Positions 30,458-38,514 of a stretch of 64,000 nucleotides of DNA are shown here, piece after piece (position 1 is the first letter of the stretch; each line of letters begins with the position of its first letter). Location of the stretch: NCBI GenBank assembly GCA_016713585.1, contig JADJOV010000011.1, positions 72,302 to 136,301 of the forward strand, given 5' to 3'. The position numbers were made by a program, and so were the translations under genes. The DNA is from Bdellovibrionales bacterium. GTDB taxonomy: Bacteria > Bdellovibrionota > Bdellovibrionia > Bdellovibrionales > Bdellovibrionaceae. The notes beneath the pieces were generated by a model. The model was given only the letters and a program-made list of their open reading frames with translations. It did not search any database and was not told where the DNA came from.

Positions 30458-31277
30458 AAAGATCGCTTTGCCGACTAAGACCTCAACCCCCACCAAATCT
30501 GGTCACGGTTTTTGGCTGTATGCTGGAGCTTTAGTTTTTTTGGGTGTTTTCTCTTCTCTTTCAATTTCACTTCAAGGTGTATCGACCACCAACTTCTTTT
30601 CCCTCGCTCTTAAGACTTTTGGGTCTTTTGTCCCATCATCTTGGAATAATATTCTTCAAATGAATTGGTTAGAGTTAGCTCAAGTTATGCTTGAAACATT
30701 TGGGATGGCCTTTTGGGGAACCCTCGTTGGGACAATCGCGTCAATTCCTTTGGCCGTTCTATGTTCAAATAATTTATTTCCAACCTTTGTTTTCCGTCCC
30801 TTACGCTTGGTGATGACTTTCATTCGAACTGTTCCCTCAGTCATTTGGGGTTTGGTTTTTGTTGCGGCGGCTGGGTTAGGCGCGATCAGTGGCATTGCTG
30901 CCTTAGCTTTGTATACAACTGGTTACCTAACTAAGTTAATTTACGAAGGTTTGGAAGATTTAGATCGGATGAGTTTTTTGGCGCTTCGTCAATTAGGCGC
31001 TTCGCGTTTTCAGGCTTTTTGGTATGCAGTTAAACCTGACTCTTATTCTGTGATCATTTCGAATTCTCTTTTTATGCTTGAGTACAACTTTCGTGGTGCA
31101 AGCCTATTGGGTTTAGTCGGTGCGGGAGGAATTGGACAAACGTTGATGTATTACATTGAATGGCGCCAGTTTGAAAAGGCCGGCGTGATCATAAGTCTGA
31201 TGTTTATATGCGTACTTATTCTAGATTCTTTGTCCGAAAAACTTCGAAAACTCTTAAACTCTCACAAGATCAGTTGA
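30426..31277 (+). CDS. phnE: PhnE-type ABC transporter permease
   Basis: About 283 residues, starting at ATG 30426 or 30429 inside the end of phnC. At least six membrane segments are visible. Conserved binding-protein-dependent transport features include TFGMAFWGTLVGTIASIPLA, RTVPSVIWGLVFVAAAGLG and the EAA loop ALRQLGASRFQAFWYAVKPD, and near the C-terminus GLVGAGGIGQTLMYYIEWRQF. Intact. With phnD and phnC it forms a complete three-gene importer with overlapping or nearly touching reading frames. Confidence 0.9.
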   Translation: MMARFRRPFYKKIALPTKTSTPTKSGHGFWLYAGALVFLGVFSSLSISLQGVSTTNFFSLALKTFGSFVPSSWNNILQMNWLELAQVMLETFGMAFWGTLVGTIASIPLAVLCSNNLFPTFVFRPLRLVMTFIRTVPSVIWGLVFVAAAGLGAISGIAALALYTTGYLTKLIYEGLEDLDRMSFLALRQLGASRFQAFWYAVKPDSYSVIISNSLFMLEYNFRGASLLGLVGAGGIGQTLMYYIEWRQFEKAGVIISLMFICVLILDSLSEKLRKLLNSHKIS

Positions 31278-31349
31278 TATTCGTTGGGGTTCCCTAGTCT
31301 GTCGACATCAACAAGAAATACCTCATGTCGAGTTGGCTGACCTCATTAT

Positions 31350-32189
31350 CTAGAAGAGTCTTTTCAATATATGGTAATAGTTGTGAAACATTAGCTCTCC
31401 TCGCCAACTTTGGCACATAAGAGATTGATCCAGGCAATCGTCTATGCTGGTCACTGTTTGATATTCATCTGCGAGACCAAGCATATGACCGACCTCATGA
31501 GCGATTGCCACTGGCGTCCAGTTGCGAGCCCACTCGGAAAAATAGGGACCTCGGGTCGTATCAGCAATGTTCACGGAAAAATGAGCAAGCCTAGGGTCAG
31601 TCACGACTTCGAACTGAAAACTAGTTTTGAAGTCTAAACCGAATTCGCTTTGAAAAGCGTCCTTCACTGGCGTCTCGTTCCAGATTTCTTGGGCCTCTTG
31701 TAGCTTGAATCTGAAATCTTGGAGGTCATTTTTCATTTGGTCCATTTGAGGGTTTTTAAAGTGAATCCGAACTTTATGAATAAATGTGTTGTTTACAAAT
31801 TCAATATCATAAGCATACTGGGCACTGAAGAATCCAACGTATTTTATCGTCCCAGTGATTCTATTTATTGGGGCGATGGGGTTTAGATATTTGCCATTGA
31901 TTTTAATCAATCGAAAAACATCCGGTCGTGGGAAATTTTTAAATGAGTCGCGAAAATGGACTACAAAAGATTTTTTTGACTCCTCATAAAAATTCTGTAT
32001 CGCATTTTGTGGCATCAAAATAGGGAAGAGATATTCATAGTCTTCAAAAATTCCTTGAAGCTCAATTTCAATTCGGTCAGCGAGTGTTCTTTGATGGTGC
32101 TCAGAATCTCGCTGCCTTGGAGTGAGATCCTTGGCTAGTGAAGAGAGGCCAAATAAGCAAAAAAACAACAAAACCGCTTTGATCATCAT
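31350..32189 (-). CDS. Secreted zinc metalloprotease (HExxHxxGLxD type)
   Basis: 279 residues with a signal peptide (MMIKAVLLFFCLFGLSSLA). The catalytic motif HEVGHMLGLADEY is near residue 232, with two zinc His, the catalytic Glu and a third His or Asp ligand in the metzincin manner. An EYQ follows and then two Cys (DDCLDQSLMC) that may form a disulphide. The N-terminal 180 residues are not recognised. It is probably secreted or periplasmic and digests proteins outside the cytoplasm, fitting a predatory or proteolytic lifestyle. Single-gene unit, convergent with phnE. Confidence 0.85.
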   Translation of the reverse strand: MMIKAVLLFFCLFGLSSLAKDLTPRQRDSEHHQRTLADRIEIELQGIFEDYEYLFPILMPQNAIQNFYEESKKSFVVHFRDSFKNFPRPDVFRLIKINGKYLNPIAPINRITGTIKYVGFFSAQYAYDIEFVNNTFIHKVRIHFKNPQMDQMKNDLQDFRFKLQEAQEIWNETPVKDAFQSEFGLDFKTSFQFEVVTDPRLAHFSVNIADTTRGPYFSEWARNWTPVAIAHEVGHMLGLADEYQTVTSIDDCLDQSLMCQSWRGELMFHNYYHILKRLF

Positions 32190-32272
32190 TTTTTGAACCC
32201 CTCTTCTCGTCCGCTGGCGAATGAATTTCTATCCTTAGAATAATAGCCCGAGAAGAATGGTGTACAAGCAAC

Positions 32273-32415
32273 TTATTCAACATGCTAGCTCAAAACGCGA
32301 AATTAGTCCGCAAACGGTTTTCATTTTACGGTGCCCTCGCATCTGATCCAGGGAAATAATTTTAGCCTGCCTTGTCATTGACGGCGAACGACCGCCAAGG
32401 GCTTCTCACCAGTGA
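32273..32415 (-). mobile_element. Remnant of an IS3-like element end
   Basis: Bases 32273-32400 match 59767-59897 with few differences, and 32395-32415 continue as 60037-60057. The copy here therefore lacks 145 bases that are present at 59892-60036, and the deletion joins two copies of CCAAGGGC. The shared stretch encodes, on the minus strand, the end of a DDE transposase (KPLAVVRRQ here, RPLAVICRQ there). The unit ends with AACATGCTAGCTCAAAACGC, probably near the IS terminus. Confidence 0.7.
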
Positions 32416-32742
32416 GTTCCAGGAAGGAGGTACGAACTTTAATTTCGTGGGCCAAATCCACTCTGCCGCAGCCTCTTTTTTGCCCCAAAATTTCGAGGTG
32501 ACAACAAATTCTGCGAATGGTTCCTTGGACCCTTAAGAAAGGGTCGGTCGAAAAGTAGTAATCGACAAGTTCTCCGACCAACTCAGCAAAAACTCACCAA
32601 GAATATCTAAAGGTAGATCGGATTCTGTTCCAAAAAGTCATCCAGCCTGACTACATCGAAAAACTTGAAATATAAACTGGTGCCAACTTTGTCTGGCCAG
32701 GTTCTTGCAAAAGTCGGGAATAGAAAAAAGGGGGGTATCAAA
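32416..32742. other. Gap with an unassigned coding scrap
   Basis: Minus strand 32416-32581 reads VELVDYYFSTDPFLRVQGT and LGQKRGCGRVDLAHEIKVRT in a frame that runs into the IS remnant, so it looks like a gene fragment fused to the IS end. Nothing else is coding until the ribosome site AAAGGGGGG before ATG 32743. Confidence 0.35.
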
Positions 32743-33345
32743 ATGTCTCGTCTCGCAGTTCTTTTAATCGCATTTTTGGTATCAGGAATGAGTCATGCGG
32801 CTTACACAACCAGTTGTGAAATTCGTAGTGGCAAAGCCTATGGGTATGTCCATAATCGGGGCGACAGCTTTGAGATTGATGGCACTCTTTGGTTCTATTT
32901 TTATGACAACCGGGGAAGTTTGATCGATCAAGACTCCGAATATGAATATGAATACGTTTCCGGTCGTGATACTGAGGAAATTGATTACACCTCCGCTCCA
33001 AGTAACGCTTATGCCTGCACTTTTGATATCAGCCAAGCCATCAAGGGAGATGATCCTCATCCTACTGAGCCGATTGATTCGAGATATGGTACAAGTTGTC
33101 AGATTCGGGACGGGCAAGCCTATGGCTTTGTACACAATCACGGAGATTCTTTCACCATCGATGGCACGATTTGGTTTTACTTTTATGACAATCGTGGCGA
33201 GTTTATCGATGACGAAGATGATTATGAATACGAATATGTTTCCAGTCGAAGCACTGAAGAAATTGATTATACCGGCGCTCCGAGCAATGCCTTCAGTTGC
33301 ACATTCAGTGTGGCCGGTGCAATTGAAGTTTTTAAAATTCCTTAA
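32743..33345 (+). CDS. Secreted protein made of two 94-residue repeats
   Basis: 200 residues from ATG 32743, right after AAAGGGGGG. The signal peptide is MSRLAVLLIAFLVSGMSHA. The mature protein is two tandem copies of one domain with a period of 94 residues: TSCEIRSGKAYGYVHNRGDS aligned with TSCQIRDGQAYGFVHNHGDS, then IDGTLWFYFYDNRG with IDGTIWFYFYDNRG, then TEEIDYTSAPSNAYACTF with TEEIDYTGAPSNAFSCTF. Each copy has two Cys at equivalent places, likely an intradomain disulphide, and a Tyr/Glu/Asp-rich acidic strand. A recent duplication; family unknown. Confidence 0.85.
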   Translation: MSRLAVLLIAFLVSGMSHAAYTTSCEIRSGKAYGYVHNRGDSFEIDGTLWFYFYDNRGSLIDQDSEYEYEYVSGRDTEEIDYTSAPSNAYACTFDISQAIKGDDPHPTEPIDSRYGTSCQIRDGQAYGFVHNHGDSFTIDGTIWFYFYDNRGEFIDDEDDYEYEYVSSRSTEEIDYTGAPSNAFSCTFSVAGAIEVFKIP

Positions 33346-33404
33346 AGACAGAAAAACTAACACATGATTTAATTGATTAAAATTATATTACTTTCGTCCC
33401 CATT

Positions 33405-33950
33405 CTATGCTTTCTCCCACTCGACTCTAAGATTCAAGCGTTCCACCCACTCGTTGAGGTAGATGTCGTCAACTTTGACATTTGCTAGAATGTCACGGAT
33501 ATCAAGCAAGTGTTTTTCTGACTGGCCCTCTCGGTAGTAATCAAGCTTCTTTAAAATCAAATCTTCGGGGGACGCAATGAAAACCTCAATACCTGGTGCG
33601 ACCTCCAGCTTTTTTCGTCGGGAGAATTCAGATTTGTAAAACTCGGTTTCTTTATCGATGACAATATCGACTTTTATTCCGGAGCCTTGGTTGACGAGAT
33701 TAAAACTTCCGCGTCGGATCACTTCATCATGCAGAACTTCCTTGGGTGGACAATAATACTCTTCGATCGGGAACAAGGTCTCAAACTTTAAGACTTGCTT
33801 GGCTTTGATTCTTACAACTAGATCCACGCCCTGGGTAAAACGCGGGCGACCGTAGTACATGGTCGCCAGTGAACCGACCAGAAAATACTCTATTCCTGCC
33901 TCATCGAATCGCTTCACAACGTCATTCAAAACATCGAGAAGACTCTTCAC
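33405..33950 (-). CDS. Nucleotidyltransferase-fold protein (DUF6036/MNT-like)
   Basis: 181 residues. The N-terminal half has the minimal nucleotidyltransferase pattern GIEYFLVGSLATMYYGRPRF followed by TQGVDLVV. In active members the last piece is D-x-D (T-x-D-V-D-L); here the first Asp is Gly41, so metal binding may be lost unless the base is an error. The C-terminal half (SPEDLILKKLDYYREGQSEKHLLDIRDIL) is typical of this family, which includes toxin-antitoxin-type and AbiEii-like proteins. The ATG overlaps the stop of a small upstream gene by four bases, a compact two-gene layout like TA modules. Confidence 0.75.
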   Translation of the reverse strand: MKSLLDVLNDVVKRFDEAGIEYFLVGSLATMYYGRPRFTQGVDLVVRIKAKQVLKFETLFPIEEYYCPPKEVLHDEVIRRGSFNLVNQGSGIKVDIVIDKETEFYKSEFSRRKKLEVAPGIEVFIASPEDLILKKLDYYREGQSEKHLLDIRDILANVKVDDIYLNEWVERLNLRVEWEKA

Positions 33951-34141
33951 CGGACTTCTTCCTTATTCAGGTTCTTAAAATACTCAATTGTCATTTTTTG
34001 GAGTTCTTCGTCGGAAAGGTTCGGATGGAGATGAGAGAAACGGGTTTTCTTAACCAGAAATGCATCTTTAAACATCTGATCTGCCATTTCGAGACTAGTC
34101 CATTGCCTCTTCAGCGTTGATTTCTTCAGCGATTCTGGCAT
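33947..34141 (-). CDS. Small partner protein of the nucleotidyltransferase
   Basis: 64 residues, basic, no signal peptide: MPESLKKSTLKRQWTSLEMA, then FKDAFLVKKTRFSHLHPNLS, then DEELQKMTIEYFKNLNKEEV. The stop overlaps the nucleotidyltransferase ATG (ATGA), so the two are coupled. AGGGAGATTTT before the ATG is a good ribosome site. Small genes of this kind often precede DUF6036-like nucleotidyltransferases and may be the antitoxin or regulatory half of the pair (inference). Confidence 0.65.
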   Translation of the reverse strand: MPESLKKSTLKRQWTSLEMADQMFKDAFLVKKTRFSHLHPNLSDEELQKMTIEYFKNLNKEEVR

Positions 34142-34478
34142 AAAATCTCCCTAACACCTTGCAATTTTAGGTGCACCTAAAGGGATTCGAATCCCCGCAA
34201 TTCTCGTCATCAGAATCGAATTGTGATCTATTCGCTGGCCTTACCATAAGCGCATGGGATAGGAAAATCAATATTTCTGCCTAAACAGCTATTTTTCTCT
34301 AACAGACTTCACAACTTCGTCAAAGGATTTCAACGCGTCGACTTAGGACAAATTTACCTGGGCTAGAAACGTCACAAGAAAAGCAATCAATCTGTTTCGA
34401 CGCGCCTGTTCAATAAATAAAACAATGCGCGTGTCTGAAATTCTGTTGTCCGCCAATAAAAAAGGGACAGGCTCCGCC

Positions 34479-34598
34479 AATTAAATAGATCGGCTTAACG
34501 GTAGGATGGGTATTTCCAGCGCCGCGGTCGGATGAGGGTGGCTTTTTACAGTAGATAAACGGCGATTCCGGCTCGACATTGAAAAAGTAGGTCGACAC
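34479..34598 (-). pseudogene. DNA methyltransferase fragment
   Basis: On the minus strand the frame reads YFFNVEPESPFIYCKKPPSS and then DRGAGNTHPTVKPIYLI. FIYC followed by (N/S)THPTVKP is diagnostic of amino-methylating (N4-C/N6-A) site-specific DNA methyltransferases just before the SAM-binding DPFxGSGT motif. Everything after VKPIYLI is lost, and there is no upstream target-recognition region, so this is about 40 residues of a dead restriction-modification or orphan methyltransferase gene. Confidence 0.7.
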
Positions 34599-34618
34599 GT
34601 CGACAGACCTTCTTCCGC

Positions 34619-34686
34619 TCCGCAGAATTGACCAGGAGTCCTATAGAATTGAGCTCACTAGAGGGGGTGCTTTATACTTCTTATCC
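34619..34686. repeat. Dispersed repeat, copy A
   Basis: Matches 52049-52120 and (its right half) 55405-55450 with a few substitutions. The core is TTGAGxTCACTAGAG followed by GGTGCTTTATACTTCTTATC. On the minus strand all copies could encode the same tail, DKKYKAP-LV-SI, so the repeat may be a gene or IS 3' end. Confidence 0.75.
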
Positions 34687-34757
34687 ACTTAAATCTGACC
34701 ACCACAACAGCATCACATTTCGTGAACCCCTCAGATTTGAAATCCCCGAGTCGACGT

Positions 34758-35576
34758 CTATTTTCTGAGCTCAAAAAAGTCGATCGTATTGCAATAGAGA
34801 ACTTCCTCCTTTGAAGGCTTGACGACCTCCATATTTTGCTCAATGAGATTCAGCATTTGTTGTCGCAATTTGGCCGCATCTGACTTGGAAATTGAGTAGG
34901 CGACAGAATAATGCAAATCAGAATCACGCTTTCGATCAAGGGAATTTATAGCTTCCAGGCGCCAATTGGCGTGAAGGTGTTTGATAAATTTTGAGTCTTT
35001 AGGAGTATGAATATGACTTGGACCGATCGAATATTTCTCATTGGAGAATTTTGCAAGCCCCGTTGAGAGAAGGAAATCAAGAACTTCTCGGATGGTGCTC
35101 TCCTCAAGTTGAAACTGACGACTCAATTGAGAGACAGTCTGTAAAGTGGGCACAGATAAAGCAACATGAATGGCACCCACATACCAATGACTGTAGTAAT
35201 AGGCTTGATCCTGCTCAGAGATTGTCTTATTTTTGAGAACCCTAGATTTTATTTCTGATCTTTTGTTTAAGATTTCAGATAATTTATCTTGAAAATACGC
35301 CTTTAAGTCGTGACTGCCTGCCCTCTCTTTTTGCAAAAGCAATAGAAAGTAATCAGAGGTTTGACTATCATGGCCAAAAAACTGATTGACCCGAAGACCC
35401 TGCTCAAGATTTAAGTTGGCCACTCCACTCAGAACTTGCGAAAGGTATGCTGTCTGACAGGAAATGTATCGCGAAAGTGCGGCTCGCTGACCGGTCCTTT
35501 TCTTTTTTCCTCCCAGCGCATCGATAAGAAATTCGCGATAATTTTGATAGTCATAGATATAATTTTTCCCCTTCAT
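34758..35576 (-). CDS. TIGR02147/DUF4423-family regulator
   Basis: 272 residues beginning MKGKNYIYDYQNYREFLIDA, the diagnostic start of TIGR02147 proteins (expanded in Fibrobacter and Bdellovibrio). A small HTH-like region follows: ALSRYISCQTAYLSQVLSG with NLNLEQGLRVNQFF. A second winged-helix-like segment (VSQLSRQFQLEESTIREVLD, FLLSTGL) is in the middle, and the C-terminal DUF4423 part (SDAAKLRQQMLNLIEQ) ends it. Presumably a DNA-binding regulator. It is divergent from the cbiM operon, so control of nickel/cobalt uptake is possible. Confidence 0.88.
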   Translation of the reverse strand: MKGKNYIYDYQNYREFLIDALGGKKKRTGQRAALSRYISCQTAYLSQVLSGVANLNLEQGLRVNQFFGHDSQTSDYFLLLLQKERAGSHDLKAYFQDKLSEILNKRSEIKSRVLKNKTISEQDQAYYYSHWYVGAIHVALSVPTLQTVSQLSRQFQLEESTIREVLDFLLSTGLAKFSNEKYSIGPSHIHTPKDSKFIKHLHANWRLEAINSLDRKRDSDLHYSVAYSISKSDAAKLRQQMLNLIEQNMEVVKPSKEEVLYCNTIDFFELRK

Positions 35577-35665
35577 TAATCCTCCCCGAACAAATCTTTC
35601 GACCTCTTAATTAAGAGATACCTTAAATTGTAATGATTAGTTAAGTTAATTATGAAAATTCGTGT

Positions 35666-35687
35666 TGTCCGCGGACACTTAAAGTGT
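35666..35687. promoter_or_regulatory. Two adjoining palindromes in the cbiM/regulator divergent region
   Basis: TGTCCGCGGACA (35666-35677, perfect) directly adjoins and partly overlaps ACACTTAAAGTGT (35675-35687, perfect around a central base). They lie 38-59 bases before cbiM and about 90-110 before the divergent regulator gene. Such sites are typical operators for dimeric repressors. Which protein binds cannot be told; the adjacent TIGR02147 protein or a nickel regulator are candidates. Confidence 0.5.
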
Positions 35688-35724
35688 TATTGACGCCCCC
35701 AAACGTGTGACCCACGGGGAATGC

Positions 35725-36417
35725 ATGCATATACCAGACGGATATTTGGGACCTCAAACTTGGAGCGGATGTTTAGTCGTTTCTGTCGGCTTATGGAATC
35801 TTGCCGCACGAAAGATTCGCAGATCCTTTGAGACTAAGAAGATTCCGCTCTTGGCAATTTCAGCAGCCTTTAGCTTCTTAATTATGATGTTCAATATTCC
35901 AATACCTGGGGGGACGACGGGTCATGCCGTGGGTGGAGTGCTGATTGCCTTGTCTGTTGGTCCCTGGGCAGCATCCCTCGCGATCAGTATTGCTCTGGCG
36001 GTTCAGGCCTTTTTATTTGGCGACGGGGGAATCACCGCCTTGGGAGCCAATTGTTTGAATATTGCTTTTGTTATGCCATTCTTTGGAACTTGGGTCTTTA
36101 ACCTCGTTTCAAGAATTAGCTCAAAGAGATCCATGCAGGCTTTTAGTGCAGGTGTAGCTGGTTGGGCTGGACTTAATGCCGCAGCCCTTTCAACATCAAT
36201 CTTGCTTGGAATTCAACCCCTTCTTCATTCCGGAGCGAATGGACAAGCTCTGTACGCTCCCTATCCACTCAGTGTGGCGGTTCCGATCATGATGACTGAG
36301 CATTTGTTGTTGTTTGGTATCTTTGAAGGACTTGTGACCGGGATGGTCGTCTATGCACTCCTTGGCTCAAGGTCTGTCTGGATTCTGAACTCAACACTTT
36401 CAAAGGCTACTCCATGA
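35725..36417 (+). CDS. cbiM: CbiM-type nickel/cobalt ECF transporter S component
   Basis: 230 residues. I chose ATG 35725 because it yields the canonical N-terminus MHIPDGYLGPQTW; in CbiM/NikM the Met1-His2 amino end inserts into the protein and coordinates the metal ion. Other features are FNIPIPGGTTGHAVGGVLIA (the second metal His) and FGDGGITALGANCLNIAFVM, all diagnostic. Seven membrane segments. First gene of cbiM-PDGLE-cbiQ-cbiO. It imports Ni2+ or Co2+. The ribosome site CACGGGGA is just upstream. Nickel versus cobalt cannot be decided. Confidence 0.95.
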   Translation: MHIPDGYLGPQTWSGCLVVSVGLWNLAARKIRRSFETKKIPLLAISAAFSFLIMMFNIPIPGGTTGHAVGGVLIALSVGPWAASLAISIALAVQAFLFGDGGITALGANCLNIAFVMPFFGTWVFNLVSRISSKRSMQAFSAGVAGWAGLNAAALSTSILLGIQPLLHSGANGQALYAPYPLSVAVPIMMTEHLLLFGIFEGLVTGMVVYALLGSRSVWILNSTLSKATP

Positions 36418-36791
36418 ATGAAATAGGAAGATTTTGGACGATTCTTTTTTTGTTGGCAATCTTGTCCCCTCTCGGACTTATGGTTCCAGAGTATTTCGGA
36501 GCTGGCGGAGCCTGGGGTGAAGACAGCCCGAGCGAAGTTCAAAAAATCGTTGGGTTCTTGCCGGCCAAAATGACCGAACTCGCTGAAATTTGGCAGGCTC
36601 CACTGCCTGACTATTCGTTACCAGGCACAACTGAAACAACCCCACTAACCAGCAAAAGCTGGGATTACTTTTTGTCTGCAGTTCTAGGACTCTTGCTTTG
36701 CGGTGGGTTGGGTCTCGTGACAATGAGGCTGCTCTTTCGAAAGACGTCCGCACCCTACCGAACCCAGCCACCAACCGTCGATTTCAAGTAG
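36414..36791 (+). CDS. PDGLE-domain (CbiN/NikN-like) auxiliary component
   Basis: 125 residues; the ATG overlaps the cbiM stop by four bases (ATGA). Two membrane segments (about 8-25 and 90-112) enclose a periplasmic loop. The loop contains a divergent PDGLE-type region (GAWGEDSPSEVQKIVGFLP) and ends PDYSLPG, the usual hallmark. In CbiMNQO systems this protein stimulates metal loading of CbiM. It ends TAG sharing a base with the next start (TAGTG). Confidence 0.85.
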   Translation: MNEIGRFWTILFLLAILSPLGLMVPEYFGAGGAWGEDSPSEVQKIVGFLPAKMTELAEIWQAPLPDYSLPGTTETTPLTSKSWDYFLSAVLGLLLCGGLGLVTMRLLFRKTSAPYRTQPPTVDFK

Positions 36792-37660
36792 TGTCTGACT
36801 CCGTTTTCAGAGGTGATCGCTTCAGGATCAATCAGGATAAAAAACTTATACCCCCGGGCAGAGACTACATTTCAAAAACTCTTCGCGAGATTGCCAATTT
36901 TTGGGATCGTTCTGTTTTCCGCTCTAACTCAAAATATCGCCGCCCTGATACAGAATCCCTGCTCACACCGCCCCGCCAAGTTCTTGCCACCCTTGTCTTT
37001 CTGGTTGGTCTCAGCTTTTGTACCTAGCTGAAGAGCTTATCTATTGGGGCCATGTTGGTTTTAGTGCTCGTCGGAAATTCTATTCTCAGAAAAAATTTCA
37101 CCTTGAAAGATTTCTTCGGAGGTGGCTTTGGCCTAGCTATCATATTTTCTATCCTCTCTTCAGGACCTGCAAGCATTAATATTTTTGCTCATTCGTCCTC
37201 CCCTGTGATATGTCCTCTTGTAACCCTGCCAAAGGCTTTCTTCATTGGTCCCCTTGAAATCCCGCGAGTTATCGGGATCACAAGTGAGGGGTTAACGTCT
37301 TCAGCCTCTTTGATGCTGCGAGTTTTGTCCTCTTGCGGACTGACGCTTTGGCTTTTTCTTTCCTTAGGCTGGTTGAATCTTTTTCGCGGACTCAGAAGCC
37401 TTGGAGTGCCCGCCTTGCCACTTCAAGTTGCTGCAATGATGCTGATTTTTACACATATGCTGGTCAGACGAAGTGAAGATTTTCATTTCGCAAAAAAAAG
37501 TCGTGTCATTTGTCGAGAAAAAGCCAAGCATGGCCGCGCGTGGGTCACTTCTAGAATAGCGCGAATCTGGGAAGAGAGTCTTCGCCTTATGGATGACGTG
37601 CAAATAGCTATGGAGGCTCGAGGCTTCAAAGGGGAGGCTCGATTTGAAAAGTGGAGATGA
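36791..37660 (+). CDS. cbiQ: CbiQ-type ECF transporter T component, split by an in-frame TAG
   Basis: GTG 36791 overlaps the previous stop. The frame is open as MSDSVFRGDRFRINQDKK, then DYISKTLREIANFWDRSVF, then VLATLVFLVGLSFCT, stops at TAG 37025-37027, and continues in the same frame as LKSLSIGAMLVLVLVGNSIL to 37660. A substitution (Gln or Trp codon) at the TAG would give a normal 289-residue CbiQ. The T-component signature region for ATPase coupling (VQIAMEARGFKGEAR) is present at the C-terminus. As it stands the transporter would lack a working T subunit. Confidence 0.85.
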
Positions 37661-38411
37661 TATCACTCGCGACTCAGAAAATATTTTTTCCCTTAAAGGT
37701 GTGAGCTTTTCCTATGGAGAGTACGCAGCACTTCGCGATTTCAATATTGATATTCATGCAGGCGAGTCCGTCGTATTGCTCGGGGCCAATGGTTCAGGCA
37801 AATCGACACTTCTCAAAGTACTTGCAGGGCTCGTTTTTCCACGACAAGGAAAAGTTTTTGCCTTTGATCGTGAGATAACTGAGTCTCTCCTCTCCAGAGA
37901 TCAGTTTGGAATTTTTTTTCGCTCTTCAGTTGGAATTGTTTTTCAGAATTCAGAGGCCCAACTTTTTAATCCCACGGTTCGAGAGGAAATTGCTTTTGGC
38001 CCCCTTCAAATCTCTACAGATGATGTCCTCGTGTGGGAAGATGTTGCAAAAATGATGTCTACTTTTGGAATTGAGACTCTCGGAGAGAGATCTCCCTTCG
38101 ATCTCTCGGGAGGTGAAAAGAAAAAAGTAGCCCTTGCTTCAGTGATGATCATGGATCCCAAAGTCCTGTTGCTAGATGAGCCCACGGCTGGACTCGACCC
38201 CAGAAGCACCAAGGCCTTAACCATGCAACTCTTGGAATTCCGAAGCCGCAAAAAAACGTTGATTACCGCAACTCACGATCTAAACCTTGCTGCACAGCTC
38301 GCAAAAAGAGTCATCGTCCTCGGGGAAAACCAAAAAGTCCTAGCTGATGGATTCCCCACAGAAATCTTAAACGATCACCAACTTCTCCGCGCTGCTAATT
38401 TAATAGGTTAA
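37644..38411 (+). CDS. cbiO: CbiO-type ECF transporter ATPase
   Basis: 255 residues. TTG 37644 is used because GGGGAGG lies five bases upstream, and the gene overlaps the end of cbiQ. Walker A is GANGSGKST, the Q-loop is VGIVFQNSEAQLF, the signature is LSGGEKKKVALAS, Walker B is KVLLLDEP and the switch His is in TATHDL. It hydrolyses ATP to drive Ni/Co import with CbiM and CbiQ. Intact and of normal length; last gene of the operon. Confidence 0.93.
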   Translation: MKSGDDITRDSENIFSLKGVSFSYGEYAALRDFNIDIHAGESVVLLGANGSGKSTLLKVLAGLVFPRQGKVFAFDREITESLLSRDQFGIFFRSSVGIVFQNSEAQLFNPTVREEIAFGPLQISTDDVLVWEDVAKMMSTFGIETLGERSPFDLSGGEKKKVALASVMIMDPKVLLLDEPTAGLDPRSTKALTMQLLEFRSRKKTLITATHDLNLAAQLAKRVIVLGENQKVLADGFPTEILNDHQLLRAANLIG

Positions 38412-38514
38412 GTGTTTTGCCGTCGGAAATCATCGACGCAGCGTGCGTTGATTGTTAACTTTGACATTTTTCACTCGTGCACTATCTTCTTAACTCCATA
38501 AACGGAGACCTGGC

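Larger units (their letters stand above)
34142..34757. other. 616-bp intergenic region of mobile scraps
   Basis: Holds a DNA methyltransferase fragment (34479-34598), one copy of a dispersed repeat (34619-34686) and, at 34732-34755, a stretch like the downstream end of the IS91-like copies (CAGATTTGAAATCCCCGAGT here, CAGATTCGAAATCCACGAGT near 51898). No intact gene. Confidence 0.6.

Noticed and set aside
34183..34196. GGGATTCGAATCCC, a possible tRNA T-arm
   Set aside because: On the minus strand the base pair closing the T-loop would be A-C, the anticodon loop candidates lack U33, and no matching acceptor stem was found upstream.
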